Source: Bordetella parapertussis (GTDB lineage: Bacteria; Pseudomonadota; Gammaproteobacteria; Burkholderiales; Burkholderiaceae_C). Taken from it: DNA of 17,075 nt. The notes under the pieces are model-generated. The model worked only from the letters and a program-made list of their open reading frames with translations. It was not told the origin of the DNA and ran no database searches. Shown piece by piece: positions 1-7,130 of the stretch. How positions within the stretch are numbered: position 1 is the stretch's first letter; each line of letters opens with the position of its first letter. The position numbers were made by a program, and so were the translations under genes. The stretch spans positions 1 through 17,075 of the forward strand of contig CAMCTC010000098.1 in the NCBI GenBank assembly GCA_945878355.1. The letters are read 5' to 3'.

Positions 1-704
1 AGTTGAGACAGTCTAGGCCTGCGCTTTCGGTCGACCGCATGCGCGGCCAGCAGTGCAACGGAACTCGCGTAACCGTAGAGGCAATGCGGCTTGTAGGCCT
101 CGATGGCGTCGAGGTAATGGTCCATGCGCGTCGGCGACATGGCGAATGCATTCAAGACCAACTGATTGATCAGACGGTCTCTGACGGTCTTGATCCAATC
201 GGTCTTGTTCAACTCGACCGGCGCGCCCCACAAATATACTTCGGGATGGCCTGGCTGTACGCCCCACCAGCGGCGCGCCCGCATTCGCCCCGCCGCATCG
301 GAGGCTTGGCGCTGACGGCCAAAGTGGAAGATCAGCGGCTGCCCGCTGGAGCCACCAGTGTTGTACTTGAACGCCCCGCCGGGCACGTCAGGCCAGACCA
401 GCCCGGCGCTGTTGGCAGCAGCCTCCTGCTTCGTCATGCATGGCAGCTTGCGCAGGTCCGCCAAGCTCGTCAGCGAATCGGGTCGCAGGCCTGCATCATC
501 CATGCGGGCCCGGTGCCACGGCGAGTGGGCATAGGCCACGACCAACAACGCGCGGAGCTTCTCAATCTGGAGGCTCTCGATGCACTCTCGTGTCAACCAC
601 TGGCTCTTCTCGAGCGCGGCGAGATGGCCGAAGGTCGGACGGCCAAAGATGCGCTCCTGCACTGGGTAGACCAAACCTCCGGCCAGCATCGCGGGAATCT
701 TCAT
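1..704 (-). CDS. Phenylacetate-CoA ligase/CapK-like adenylate-forming enzyme, N-terminal part (runs off left edge)
   Basis: The frame is open from an ATG at 704 to the window edge (about 234 codons) with no stop, so the gene is partial at its 3' end. It resembles the CapK/PaaK-like branch of the adenylate-forming superfamily found in polysaccharide loci. The best marker is the glycine/serine-rich nucleotide loop TGGSSGQP at residues 116-123, preceded by KYN. It is followed by the family-like stretch RARRWWGV (142-149), LWGAPVEL (158-165), RDRLINQLVLNAFAMSP (175-191) and LYGYASSVALLA (209-220). Family members activate a carboxylate with ATP; the substrate in EPS clusters is unknown. The start is the first ATG after the stop of the small ORF at 720, 15 nt away, with only a weak purine-rich site (GGACAG) upstream. 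It appears to be the next gene of the same operon after the O-ligase. The family call is firm; the substrate is not. Confidence 0.85.
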   Translation of the reverse strand, partial: MKIPAMLAGGLVYPVQERIFGRPTFGHLAALEKSQWLTRECIESLQIEKLRALLVVAYAHSPWHRARMDDAGLRPDSLTSLADLRKLPCMTKQEAAANSAGLVWPDVPGGAFKYNTGGSSGQPLIFHFGRQRQASDAAGRMRARRWWGVQPGHPEVYLWGAPVELNKTDWIKTVRDRLINQLVLNAFAMSPTRMDHYLDAIEAYKPHCLYGYASSVALLAAHAVDRKRRPRLSQ

Positions 705-719
705 GTCGTCTGTCCGATC

Positions 720-947
720 TCAAAAGTCAAAACAGAAGAACTTCTGGAATGCGCCACCGAAAACCACGGTGACCAGGGCCCAGCCCGCGTAGGCCACACC
801 CCGCAGTCCGAATGCCACAAGCCACGGCCAGGCATTGCCATCGCGATCGCAGAACCTGACCTGACGCCGCGCCACGACACCCTGCGCCGCCGCGGGCGCC
901 CCGAGGCCCATCTCGCACAGGCGGAAGTTCGTTAGCGCCTCAGACAT
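720..947 (-). CDS. Small hypothetical membrane-like protein (75 aa)
   Basis: I do not recognise this protein. A short frame fills the otherwise empty stretch between the O-ligase stop (959-961) and the CapK-like gene (704). It starts at ATG 947, or at a TTG at 962 whose TTGA overlaps the O-ligase stop by 4 nt (80 aa). Codon third positions are mostly G or C, as in real genes of this window. Roughly residues 41-66 are hydrophobic (WPWLVAFGLRGVAYAGWALV and onwards), which could form one membrane segment. The C-terminus is aromatic and cysteine-bearing (FFCFDF). No clear Shine-Dalgarno precedes either start. It could be a genuine small inner-membrane protein, or a remnant of a larger gene. Its fit between two co-directional genes is the main support. 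Confidence 0.4.
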   Translation of the reverse strand: MSEALTNFRLCEMGLGAPAAAQGVVARRQVRFCDRDGNAWPWLVAFGLRGVAYAGWALVTVVFGGAFQKFFCFDF

Positions 948-958
948 CGAGCGCAGGC

Positions 959-2269
959 TCAACGATGGCGGGCCAGCAACGACCCCGTAGCTGGACCGAC
1001 TGCCGGCGACTCGGACGCTGTCGGTACGAGACCAACTGGCTTCTGAGCCTTGACCAGGTGGCGCACGACCACTGCAACCGCGATCAGGTGGTAGATATAG
1101 TCAAAATACCCAAGCCCAAGGAAAGCGCCGGCAGAAAAATATCCCGCCAGACTAACTTGGACCATTGCCCCCAAGTCCTGCGCCCACTTCAAATCTGGAT
1201 TCTTCTTGGCCTGCCGAATGATGGCGCCACAGCTCAACCAAGTCAGGACAAGCAACAACAGAAATAGAAATAGCCCAATGAACCCGTGATTACCCAGCAC
1301 CTGGAAATATATACTGTGTGCATCGTGGACCCTGCCAGGCTCCGGGGCATACTGCCGGAAGACGGAGGGCTGAAACATCATGAATCCCCCTCCCGTGAAG
1401 CGATCCTTGGCGACATTCCATGCGGTCCACCAGGCATTGATTCGACCCAGCGCTGAATCATCCCGATCGTAGGTCTCGATCGTGTTCATTCGGGCATACC
1501 AAGCATCGGGCATGATGCCGGCAATCAAGGCAATTGAAATTGCTATCAGCAATGCGGTTGATAACTTGTTCCGGCTCTTGGTCCAGAAGATCGCCCCCAT
1601 CAGCACCAATCCCACCAATGCGCCACGCGACTGGCTGCCCACGGCGGAAATCGCAGACAGCAACATGCCGCCCGCCAATGCGTTCTTGATGAGTTGGTTC
1701 CGCTCTTGCAAATGCAAGTAGCGCATGAGCGGAATGGTCATCACCAACGCCAGCGCCAATTCATTGTTTCCTTCGATAAAGGTACCGACTGGGCCTTGCA
1801 CTCGGTAGGCGCCGCCGTTCAGTATGGTAAATATTCCGCCCTTGATGCCGTAGAATCCGAGCGACAACACGACCGCCCAGATAAATAAATGCACCCGTTG
1901 CCGCGAATTCAGCATCAGCAGAGTCATGAAGGTCAAGATCTGAATCTTGATGACCTTGATGTATTGCTCTGAGGCCAGTTCAAAGTAAAAGGCTTGCGTC
2001 GTGGTAATACTCATCCAGACGATGAAGATAACCAGGATGATGATCTCCCGACTCCAGATCATGCGTTTGACCTCCTTGGAGGCCAGCATGCCGGCCAGCG
2101 TGACAATCGCAACGATCTGAACCACAGGCATCGAAAGCATGAACCCATAGCACAGGCGGTGCGCATTCATGTAGCCGAGCCAAGCGAGCATCAGAATGCC
2201 CCAGAACGGACGCTTCAAGATGACCGGGAGCGAGCCGAACACGATGCACGCGATCAGGAGGTCACGCAT
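959..2269 (-). CDS. Putative O-glycosylation ligase, exosortase A system-associated (Wzy/WaaL-like)
   Basis: This is a polytopic inner-membrane protein of 436 aa with about ten or more hydrophobic segments, matching the TIGR03097-type O-glycosylation ligase of XrtA clusters in content and position. The Wzy_C/O-antigen-ligase landmarks are visible: GTFIEGNNELALAL (162-175), GSQSRGALVG (211-220), a periplasmic-looking loop with ETYDRDDSALGR (265-276) and RFTGGGFMMF (290-299), and HDAHSIYFQVLGNHGFIG (315-332). Family members polymerise or transfer lipid-linked glycans on the periplasmic face; here the likely role is EPS polymerisation or glycan transfer. ATG 2269 is chosen because the hydrophobic N-terminus starts there. 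It lacks a good Shine-Dalgarno but overlaps the stop of the small ORF at 2262 by 8 nt, suggesting coupling. Sampled lines of the gene are near 50% G+C, clearly below its neighbours, and codons such as ATT and AAA are more frequent, which may indicate separate acquisition. Confidence 0.88.
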   Translation of the reverse strand: MRDLLIACIVFGSLPVILKRPFWGILMLAWLGYMNAHRLCYGFMLSMPVVQIVAIVTLAGMLASKEVKRMIWSREIIILVIFIVWMSITTTQAFYFELASEQYIKVIKIQILTFMTLLMLNSRQRVHLFIWAVVLSLGFYGIKGGIFTILNGGAYRVQGPVGTFIEGNNELALALVMTIPLMRYLHLQERNQLIKNALAGGMLLSAISAVGSQSRGALVGLVLMGAIFWTKSRNKLSTALLIAISIALIAGIMPDAWYARMNTIETYDRDDSALGRINAWWTAWNVAKDRFTGGGFMMFQPSVFRQYAPEPGRVHDAHSIYFQVLGNHGFIGLFLFLLLLVLTWLSCGAIIRQAKKNPDLKWAQDLGAMVQVSLAGYFSAGAFLGLGYFDYIYHLIAVAVVVRHLVKAQKPVGLVPTASESPAVGPATGSLLARHR

Positions 2270-2492
2270 GAGAGAACCCGCTCACCACAGGAGTCCCGGT
2301 GGTGCCAATGCCGAGGACACCGATTTCAGTGCCTCCGAGAAGAATCAAACCACCAACTCCCTGAGCTTTGGAGTGCGCAGGATCGCTGTCATGCGCGCAC
2401 ATCCTCACGATGCAAGGCAGTGCCGGCTGGCATGCGAGCACCGACGAAAACAACCCGGCCGGCCATGACTCGCGATTCCTAGATTCAGACAT
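2262..2492 (-). CDS. Small hypothetical ORF (76 aa) with strong ribosome binding site
   Basis: I do not recognise this protein. ATG 2492 follows a consensus GGAGGT (2499-2504) with 6-nt spacing, among the best Shine-Dalgarno sequences in the window. The frame overlaps the stop of the glycosyltransferase remnant by 8 nt and the O-ligase start by 8 nt, so it is placed to couple translation of the O-ligase. The product carries several cysteines in its first half and a glycine-rich hydrophobic stretch later (GVGGLILLGGTEIGVLGIG, about residues 44-62). Against it: third-position G/C is less biased than in neighbouring genes, and other frames in the same stretch also have short gene-like pieces, so it may be decayed DNA or a leader peptide rather than a conserved protein. 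Confidence 0.4.
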   Translation of the reverse strand: MSESRNRESWPAGLFSSVLACQPALPCIVRMCAHDSDPAHSKAQGVGGLILLGGTEIGVLGIGTTGTPVVSGFSHA

Positions 2493-2826
2493 GACCTGAC
2501 CTCCATAGCGATGCACACACCGCACGGGACGGCGCATGGATGGAATGAAACTCCTTGACGAGCGCCTGAGCGCGTAGATCCCAAGCGTTGCGTTCGGTAC
2601 AACGACGAATCACAGCATCCGCTCCGAACGGCCCCAGGGTCCCGAGGCTGTCTTCGCCCACGACTTCAGCATTCCCGCCAACGTCGCAGGCCACCACAGG
2701 CCGGCCGCAAGACACTACCTCCAGCAGCACGCTGATCCAACCTTCGTGATGGATGTCCAACACGAAGACGTTGGCCGAGGCTGAGCACTCGGCAGCGATG
2801 CACAGCCGAAAGGCACATTCAGTCAC
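2485..2826 (-). pseudogene. Truncated family-4 glycosyltransferase, C-terminal remnant (113 codons)
   Basis: The frame starts at GTG 2826, overlapping the stop of the preceding glycosyltransferase by 4 nt (GTGA), and encodes only the C-terminal part of a GT-B fold glycosyltransferase. Residues 15-51 hold the typical nucleotide-sugar-binding region: ASANVFVLDIHHEGW, the E-x7-E pair in EGWISVLLEVVSCGRPVV, and CDVGGNAEVVGED. A full enzyme of this family needs about 360-400 residues, so the acceptor-binding N-terminal domain and the first half of the donor domain are absent. The fragment begins about 13 residues before the ASANVF stretch, directly after the neighbour's stop, as expected if a deletion joined two adjacent glycosyltransferase genes. 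It is unlikely to be catalytic alone. The coupled start may still allow its translation. Confidence 0.7.
2499..2504 (-). promoter_or_regulatory. Strong Shine-Dalgarno GGAGGT before ATG 2492
   Basis: On the minus strand GGAGGT lies 6 nt upstream of ATG 2492, inside the 3' end of the glycosyltransferase remnant. It is stronger than the sites before most other genes here, several of which have none. It supports translation of the small ORF and, through the 8-nt overlap at 2262-2269, of the O-ligase. Confidence 0.55.
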
Positions 2827-3956
2827 GGATGAACACGCGACACTGCGACCCGGCGGTAGATGCTCGCCAATCCGCTACCGACCCGCTCCCAGGTATAGCG
2901 CAAAACCTCTTCTCTCCCAGTTCGAGCCAGCGATTCGGCCAATTCAACGTTGCCCAGCAACCGCAGAACCGCGCGAGCCATGGCCTCGGCGTCTCGAGGG
3001 GGGACCAGCAACGCTGAATGGCCATGCTCCACGATGTAGGGGACTCCGCCGACATCCGTGCTGACCACCGGCACGCCGCTCGCCAGTGCCTCCAAGACCG
3101 AGTTAGGCATGTTGTCCACGGTGCTCGGGTTGATCGCAATGTCAACGCTGCGGTAAAGCGCGGCCATGGCATCGCGGTCCAGTCGACCCACGAAGTCGAC
3201 ACTGCCCGCCAAATCGAGCCGCTCGGCCAGGCGGCGCAGCGCGGTGAGTTCCGGCCCTGTGCCGGCGATTGTCAAGCGCGCATCACCGCGATCCTTGCGT
3301 ACCAGAGCCAGCGCTTGGATGGCGGTCTCGTTGCTGTAAATAGGCTCGAGGTTTCGTGCCACCAGCAGATGCGCGCCCAATGGGCGGGCAGTCACCCCGC
3401 CCAGCTCGACGCCGGCCTCGACACACGCCTCTTGACGAGGGTGAAAGCGAGTCAGGTCGATGATGTTTGGCACGATCTGGGCAACCATCCCGTGCCAACC
3501 AAAGACTTTCGCCAGAAAGTGGGAAGGCACGACCAGCACAGCCGCTCGCTTCATGGACCAGCGCACAACGCGGTGTGAGCGCGCCAAGAATTCCCCGGCC
3601 TCTCCGCCACGGTAATTGACGACGACCGGCACCCGACGCAGTCGTGCGACCCAGATCGCAGGTGCGGCGAAAAGATGCCAAGACCAGCCGCTATTGGCCA
3701 TCACATGGAGCAGATCTGTCGCGCCGGCTGCTAGCCAGAGGTCACGCAGGTAGGGCAGAAGTCTGAACAATGCCCGCAGTACCGGGATATGTTCAACCCA
3801 GGCTGGCCGATATGGCGCGTTGGTCTGTACCAGGCGAACGCTGGCGTGCGCCGCACGCAGCAGCTCGGCCAGTTGATGCGTCTGGTTGGCCATGCCACCG
3901 GCCGACGGCGGCAGCGGGCCGACCAGACCGATGCGCAGGCCGACAAATCGAATCAC
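2823..3956 (-). CDS. Glycosyltransferase family 4 (GT-B fold)
   Basis: This is a 377-aa cytosolic or membrane-associated retaining glycosyltransferase, complete for its family. The N-terminal nucleotide-fold start RIGLVGPLPPSAGGMANQT (8-26) has the glycine-rich acceptor-site loop. VPNIIDLTRF (162-171) is the usual linker to the donor domain, and the C-terminal donor site reads INPSTVDNMPNSVLEALASG (275-294), then VPVVSTDVGGVPYIV (295-309). The usual glutamate before the E-x7-E spacing is replaced by D281 (DNMPNSVLE), a variant seen in some GT4 enzymes. The start is GTG 3956, which overlaps the preceding stop by 4 nt (GTGA), so translation is probably coupled. It likely adds one sugar to the EPS repeat; donor and acceptor cannot be read from the sequence. 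Confidence 0.88.
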   Translation of the reverse strand: MIRFVGLRIGLVGPLPPSAGGMANQTHQLAELLRAAHASVRLVQTNAPYRPAWVEHIPVLRALFRLLPYLRDLWLAAGATDLLHVMANSGWSWHLFAAPAIWVARLRRVPVVVNYRGGEAGEFLARSHRVVRWSMKRAAVLVVPSHFLAKVFGWHGMVAQIVPNIIDLTRFHPRQEACVEAGVELGGVTARPLGAHLLVARNLEPIYSNETAIQALALVRKDRGDARLTIAGTGPELTALRRLAERLDLAGSVDFVGRLDRDAMAALYRSVDIAINPSTVDNMPNSVLEALASGVPVVSTDVGGVPYIVEHGHSALLVPPRDAEAMARAVLRLLGNVELAESLARTGREEVLRYTWERVGSGLASIYRRVAVSRVHP

Positions 3957-5164
3957 AGGACCTCCGAAGGAACCAGACGCTGGTAGGGCGCCCGGTAATG
4001 CGCCACGGAACTCGCCCAGTTCCGCTCCAGCTCGACATAGCGCCGAGCCGCGGCGCGCAGCGCCGGCCAGCGCTCACGCTGCGACAACAACTCAGCCAGG
4101 GTCGACGACAGTGAGTCGGCACTGCCGGCCTGGAATAGAAAACCGGTGTCTCGGTGCCGAATCAGCTCTCTGTGACCACCGACATCGGAGGCAACCAGCA
4201 TCCTGCCCTGGGCCATGGCCTCCAGCGGCTTGAGAGGCGTGACGAGCTCGGTCAGACGCATCGAATGCCGAGGATAGGCCAGCACATCGATCAGATCGTA
4301 GTACCGCTGCACATCGTTGTGCGGCACTCGCCCGGTGAAGACCACCTTGTCGACCAGATCCAAACGCCGAACCTGTGCTTTGAGCGCCGCAGCTTGCGGA
4401 CCGCCTCCCACCAACAGAACGCTTGCATCTGGTTGCAGCGCCAGCAGCCTCGGCATTGCATCGAGCAAAAGGTCCAAGCCCTCGTAGGCATAAAAAGAAC
4501 CGATGAATCCGATCACCTCGCCCCTGCCGAGGCCGAGTTGGGACTTCAACACCCCATCAGGCTTCCCGCCGACAGTGAATGCCTCTAGATCGACCGCATT
4601 TGGAATGACCGCTACCTTGTCGGAGGCGATGCCTCGTCCGACGATGTCGCCGCGCAATCCTTCGCAGATCGTGAAGACTTGTTGGGCTTGGCGCAGCGCC
4701 CGGGTCTCCAGCCAATGGGTGAGTCTGTAGCGCGCACTGCCTTCTCGCGTGCTGCCGTGGTCGACCGCTGCGTCCTCCCAAAACGCGCGCACCTCGTAGG
4801 CCATCGGTATACCCAATCTGCGCGCTACACGCAAGCTTGGCAGCGCGTTGAGCACCGGCGAATGTACATGCAACAGGTGCGGGCGAACCCATCGCGCGAC
4901 CTCAAGCAAGCGGCGCTCGATCTGACTCATCAAGGCCAGTTCTCGCCAGCCAGGTAGCCGCTGTAAAGCCGGCCGGGTTCGGTAGAAGTGCAGCCCGTCG
5001 ACTTGCTCTTCGTCGACATGGCAGTCGCCCTGCTTCGGTCCCGTCAAGTGAAAGGTCTGCCAGCCGATTTTGCGTTGCTCGCGCAGAATGGCTCTAGTTC
5101 GGAAGGTGTAGCCGCTGTGCAGCGGGATCGAATGGTCAAGCACATGAAGCACGCGAAACGCCAT
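3953..5164 (-). CDS. Glycosyltransferase, exosortase A system-associated (TIGR04063-like)
   Basis: A 403-aa GT-B glycosyltransferase whose opening VLHVLDHSIPLHSGYTFRT (5-23) is characteristic of the XrtA-associated glycosyltransferase subgroup. Further landmarks are HVHSPVLNALPSL (99-111), YEVRAFWEDAAVDHGST (123-139), VIPNAVDLEAF (186-196), GSFYAYEGLDLLL (222-234) and the donor site TPLKPLEAMAQGRMLVASDVG (309-329). The first acidic residue of the classical E-x7-E is replaced by the T-P-L-K-P form, as is common in this subgroup. ATG 5164 shares one base with the amidotransferase stop (TGATG), a classic coupling arrangement. It probably adds a sugar to the lipid-linked EPS unit on the cytoplasmic face. 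Family and context are clear; specificity is unknown. Confidence 0.92.
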   Translation of the reverse strand: MAFRVLHVLDHSIPLHSGYTFRTRAILREQRKIGWQTFHLTGPKQGDCHVDEEQVDGLHFYRTRPALQRLPGWRELALMSQIERRLLEVARWVRPHLLHVHSPVLNALPSLRVARRLGIPMAYEVRAFWEDAAVDHGSTREGSARYRLTHWLETRALRQAQQVFTICEGLRGDIVGRGIASDKVAVIPNAVDLEAFTVGGKPDGVLKSQLGLGRGEVIGFIGSFYAYEGLDLLLDAMPRLLALQPDASVLLVGGGPQAAALKAQVRRLDLVDKVVFTGRVPHNDVQRYYDLIDVLAYPRHSMRLTELVTPLKPLEAMAQGRMLVASDVGGHRELIRHRDTGFLFQAGSADSLSSTLAELLSQRERWPALRAAARRYVELERNWASSVAHYRAPYQRLVPSEVL

Positions 5165-7125
5165 CAGGCCGCCAAGGCCGCGATGGACTCATCCCGCTTG
5201 GTCGGGATTGCCACACGGCTGACATCGACCACATTGCGCAGAAAGGCTTCGAACATCAGCAGCGACCACAGCGGCGAGCTGTAGTCATGGGCGCCGGACT
5301 GGTGGCCCTCGACAAGGTGACTGAGGTAGTCACGGTTGAACCAACCGGTGGCGGCCAGCCTCGGGCCCAGCACGGCCTGCCGAACACGATTCCTCAACGG
5401 CCCGCGGAACCAGCGTGCCAGTGGCACCGAGAAACCCATCTTGGTCCGGTACAGGATGTCATCGGGTAGCAGCGGCTCCATCGCCTTCTTCAACAGGAAC
5501 TTCCCCTCCTGGGCGCGAACCTTCAAGGTCGAAGGCAGCGTCGCGAGCCACTCGACCAGTTCGTGATCCATCAGTGGCTCACGCACCTCCAGGCTGTGGG
5601 CCATGCTGGCGCGGTCGACCTTGGTGTTGATATCGCCAACCAGGTAGGTCTTGAGGTCGAGGTACTGGATCAGCGCGAGCGGATCGTCCGTGCCTGCGCG
5701 CGCCGCATGCTCGTCGAACACCTGCTGGGCGCTGTAGCCTGCCAGCGCCCGCTTGAAGCTCGGGCTAAACAACTGGTCGCGCATCGGCCCTCGCAGGATA
5801 GACACCGAATGAAAATACGCTTCGACCGAACTGCGGGCAATGCCTTCGAAAGTGGTCTTGGCTCGAAACATTCGAGGCGCCCAATCAGCCTTGGGATAGA
5901 CCTTGCCCAGCAGCCCGAAAACGGGCTTGCGCAACGAAGACGGCACCGAGGTACGCAGGCGCTCTTCCATCAGGTGCATGCGATAGCGACGGTAGCCGCC
6001 GAAGATCTCGTCTCCGCCGTCACCCGACAAGGCCACGGTCACACGCTTGCGTGCCAGTTCGCAGACGCGGTAAGTGGGGATTGCCGAGCTGTCTGCGAAG
6101 GGCTCGTCATACAACTTCGCCAGCGAGTCGATCAAATCGAAATCATCGCTCTTGACAGTCTCGACAAAATGGCTTGTCTTGTAAAGATCGGCGACCACCC
6201 GCGCGAACGAAGATTCATTGAAAGCCGGATCATCAAAGCCGATCGAGCATGTGGTGACAGGAGACTCCGAGAGTCGCGACATGGTCGCCACCACCGCGCT
6301 GGAATCAACCCCGCCAGAAAGAAAAGCCCCCAATGGCACCTCGGCCACCATGCGCAAGCGAACCGACTCGTCGAGTCGTCGCCGCAGTTCGACGCATGCC
6401 TCGTCGGCCGCGATGGCCGAGTCCAGACTGAAGCGAACGTCCCAATAAGACTGGACCAAAGGCTTCTCCTGACCACGACGCCAGGTCAGCGTTTGAGCCG
6501 GGGCCAGTTTCTTGGCCTGTGAAAAAATCGTCCGAGGCTCCGCGACATAGCCCAGCGCAAAATACTCTTCGACAGCCAGCGGGTCGATGTCACGCTTCAA
6601 ACCTGCCCCGCGGCACTGGTAAGCCAACAGCGATTTGAGCTCAGACCCGAACAGCAGGATTCCGTCGTCAAGCACCGCGTAATACAGCGGCTTGACTGCG
6701 AGGCGATCGCGCGCCATGAACAAAGTCTGCTTGTTTCGATCCCAAAGTGCAAAAGCAAACATGCCGCGAAAACGTTTGACGCATTCTTCGCCCCATGATT
6801 CCCAGGCATGGACAATCACCTCGGTATCGCTAGAGGTGTGAAAGACATGGCCCAGCGCTTGCAGTTCGGGGATCAGCGCATGGTAGTTGTAGATTTCGCC
6901 GTTGAACACGACGACGACAGAGCCATCCTCGTTGAAAAGCGGTTGCTGACCTGTCGCGATGTCGATGATGGCCAGACGTCGATGGCCGATTCCCAAGCCA
7001 GGCTCAAGGTACAGACGCCCATCGTCGGGGCCACGATGATGTTGTGAATCATTCATGTTCTGCAAGACACTGCGGTCGACAGATCGCTTGGCTCGAGTAT
7101 CGAAAATGCCAGTGATACCGCACAT
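5164..7125 (-). CDS. XrtA/PEP-CTERM system amidotransferase (asparagine synthase-like)
   Basis: A full-length 653-aa class II glutamine amidotransferase of the AsnB type (TIGR03108-like). Cys2 after the initiator Met is the glutaminase nucleophile (MCGITGIFDT). HHRGPDDG (29-36), GHRRLAIIDI (47-56) and FNGEIYNY (74-81) complete the N-terminal site. The ATP-pyrophosphatase loop is LSGGVDSSAVV (269-279), with LSGDGGDEIFGGYRRY (366-381) downstream. It transfers ammonia from glutamine to an adenylated carboxylate. In EPS loci the acceptor is presumably a sugar carboxylate or similar group rather than aspartate, but this is not established. ATG 7125 is fixed by the need for Cys2 and has GAGAGG 9 nt upstream (7135-7140), inside the end of the previous gene; the gap is 5 nt. 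Confidence 0.94.
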   Translation of the reverse strand: MCGITGIFDTRAKRSVDRSVLQNMNDSQHHRGPDDGRLYLEPGLGIGHRRLAIIDIATGQQPLFNEDGSVVVVFNGEIYNYHALIPELQALGHVFHTSSDTEVIVHAWESWGEECVKRFRGMFAFALWDRNKQTLFMARDRLAVKPLYYAVLDDGILLFGSELKSLLAYQCRGAGLKRDIDPLAVEEYFALGYVAEPRTIFSQAKKLAPAQTLTWRRGQEKPLVQSYWDVRFSLDSAIAADEACVELRRRLDESVRLRMVAEVPLGAFLSGGVDSSAVVATMSRLSESPVTTCSIGFDDPAFNESSFARVVADLYKTSHFVETVKSDDFDLIDSLAKLYDEPFADSSAIPTYRVCELARKRVTVALSGDGGDEIFGGYRRYRMHLMEERLRTSVPSSLRKPVFGLLGKVYPKADWAPRMFRAKTTFEGIARSSVEAYFHSVSILRGPMRDQLFSPSFKRALAGYSAQQVFDEHAARAGTDDPLALIQYLDLKTYLVGDINTKVDRASMAHSLEVREPLMDHELVEWLATLPSTLKVRAQEGKFLLKKAMEPLLPDDILYRTKMGFSVPLARWFRGPLRNRVRQAVLGPRLAATGWFNRDYLSHLVEGHQSGAHDYSSPLWSLLMFEAFLRNVVDVSRVAIPTKRDESIAALAA

Positions 7126-7130
7126 CGTGG

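Noticed and set aside
3..935. Plus-strand open frame (310 codons) at the left edge
   Set aside because: The minus strand of the same stretch encodes a clear CapK-like protein over 1-704; the plus-strand translation has no family features.
5563..6522. Plus-strand open frame (319 codons) inside the amidotransferase
   Set aside because: It is antisense to the conserved glutaminase and ATP-pyrophosphatase regions and has no recognisable domain.
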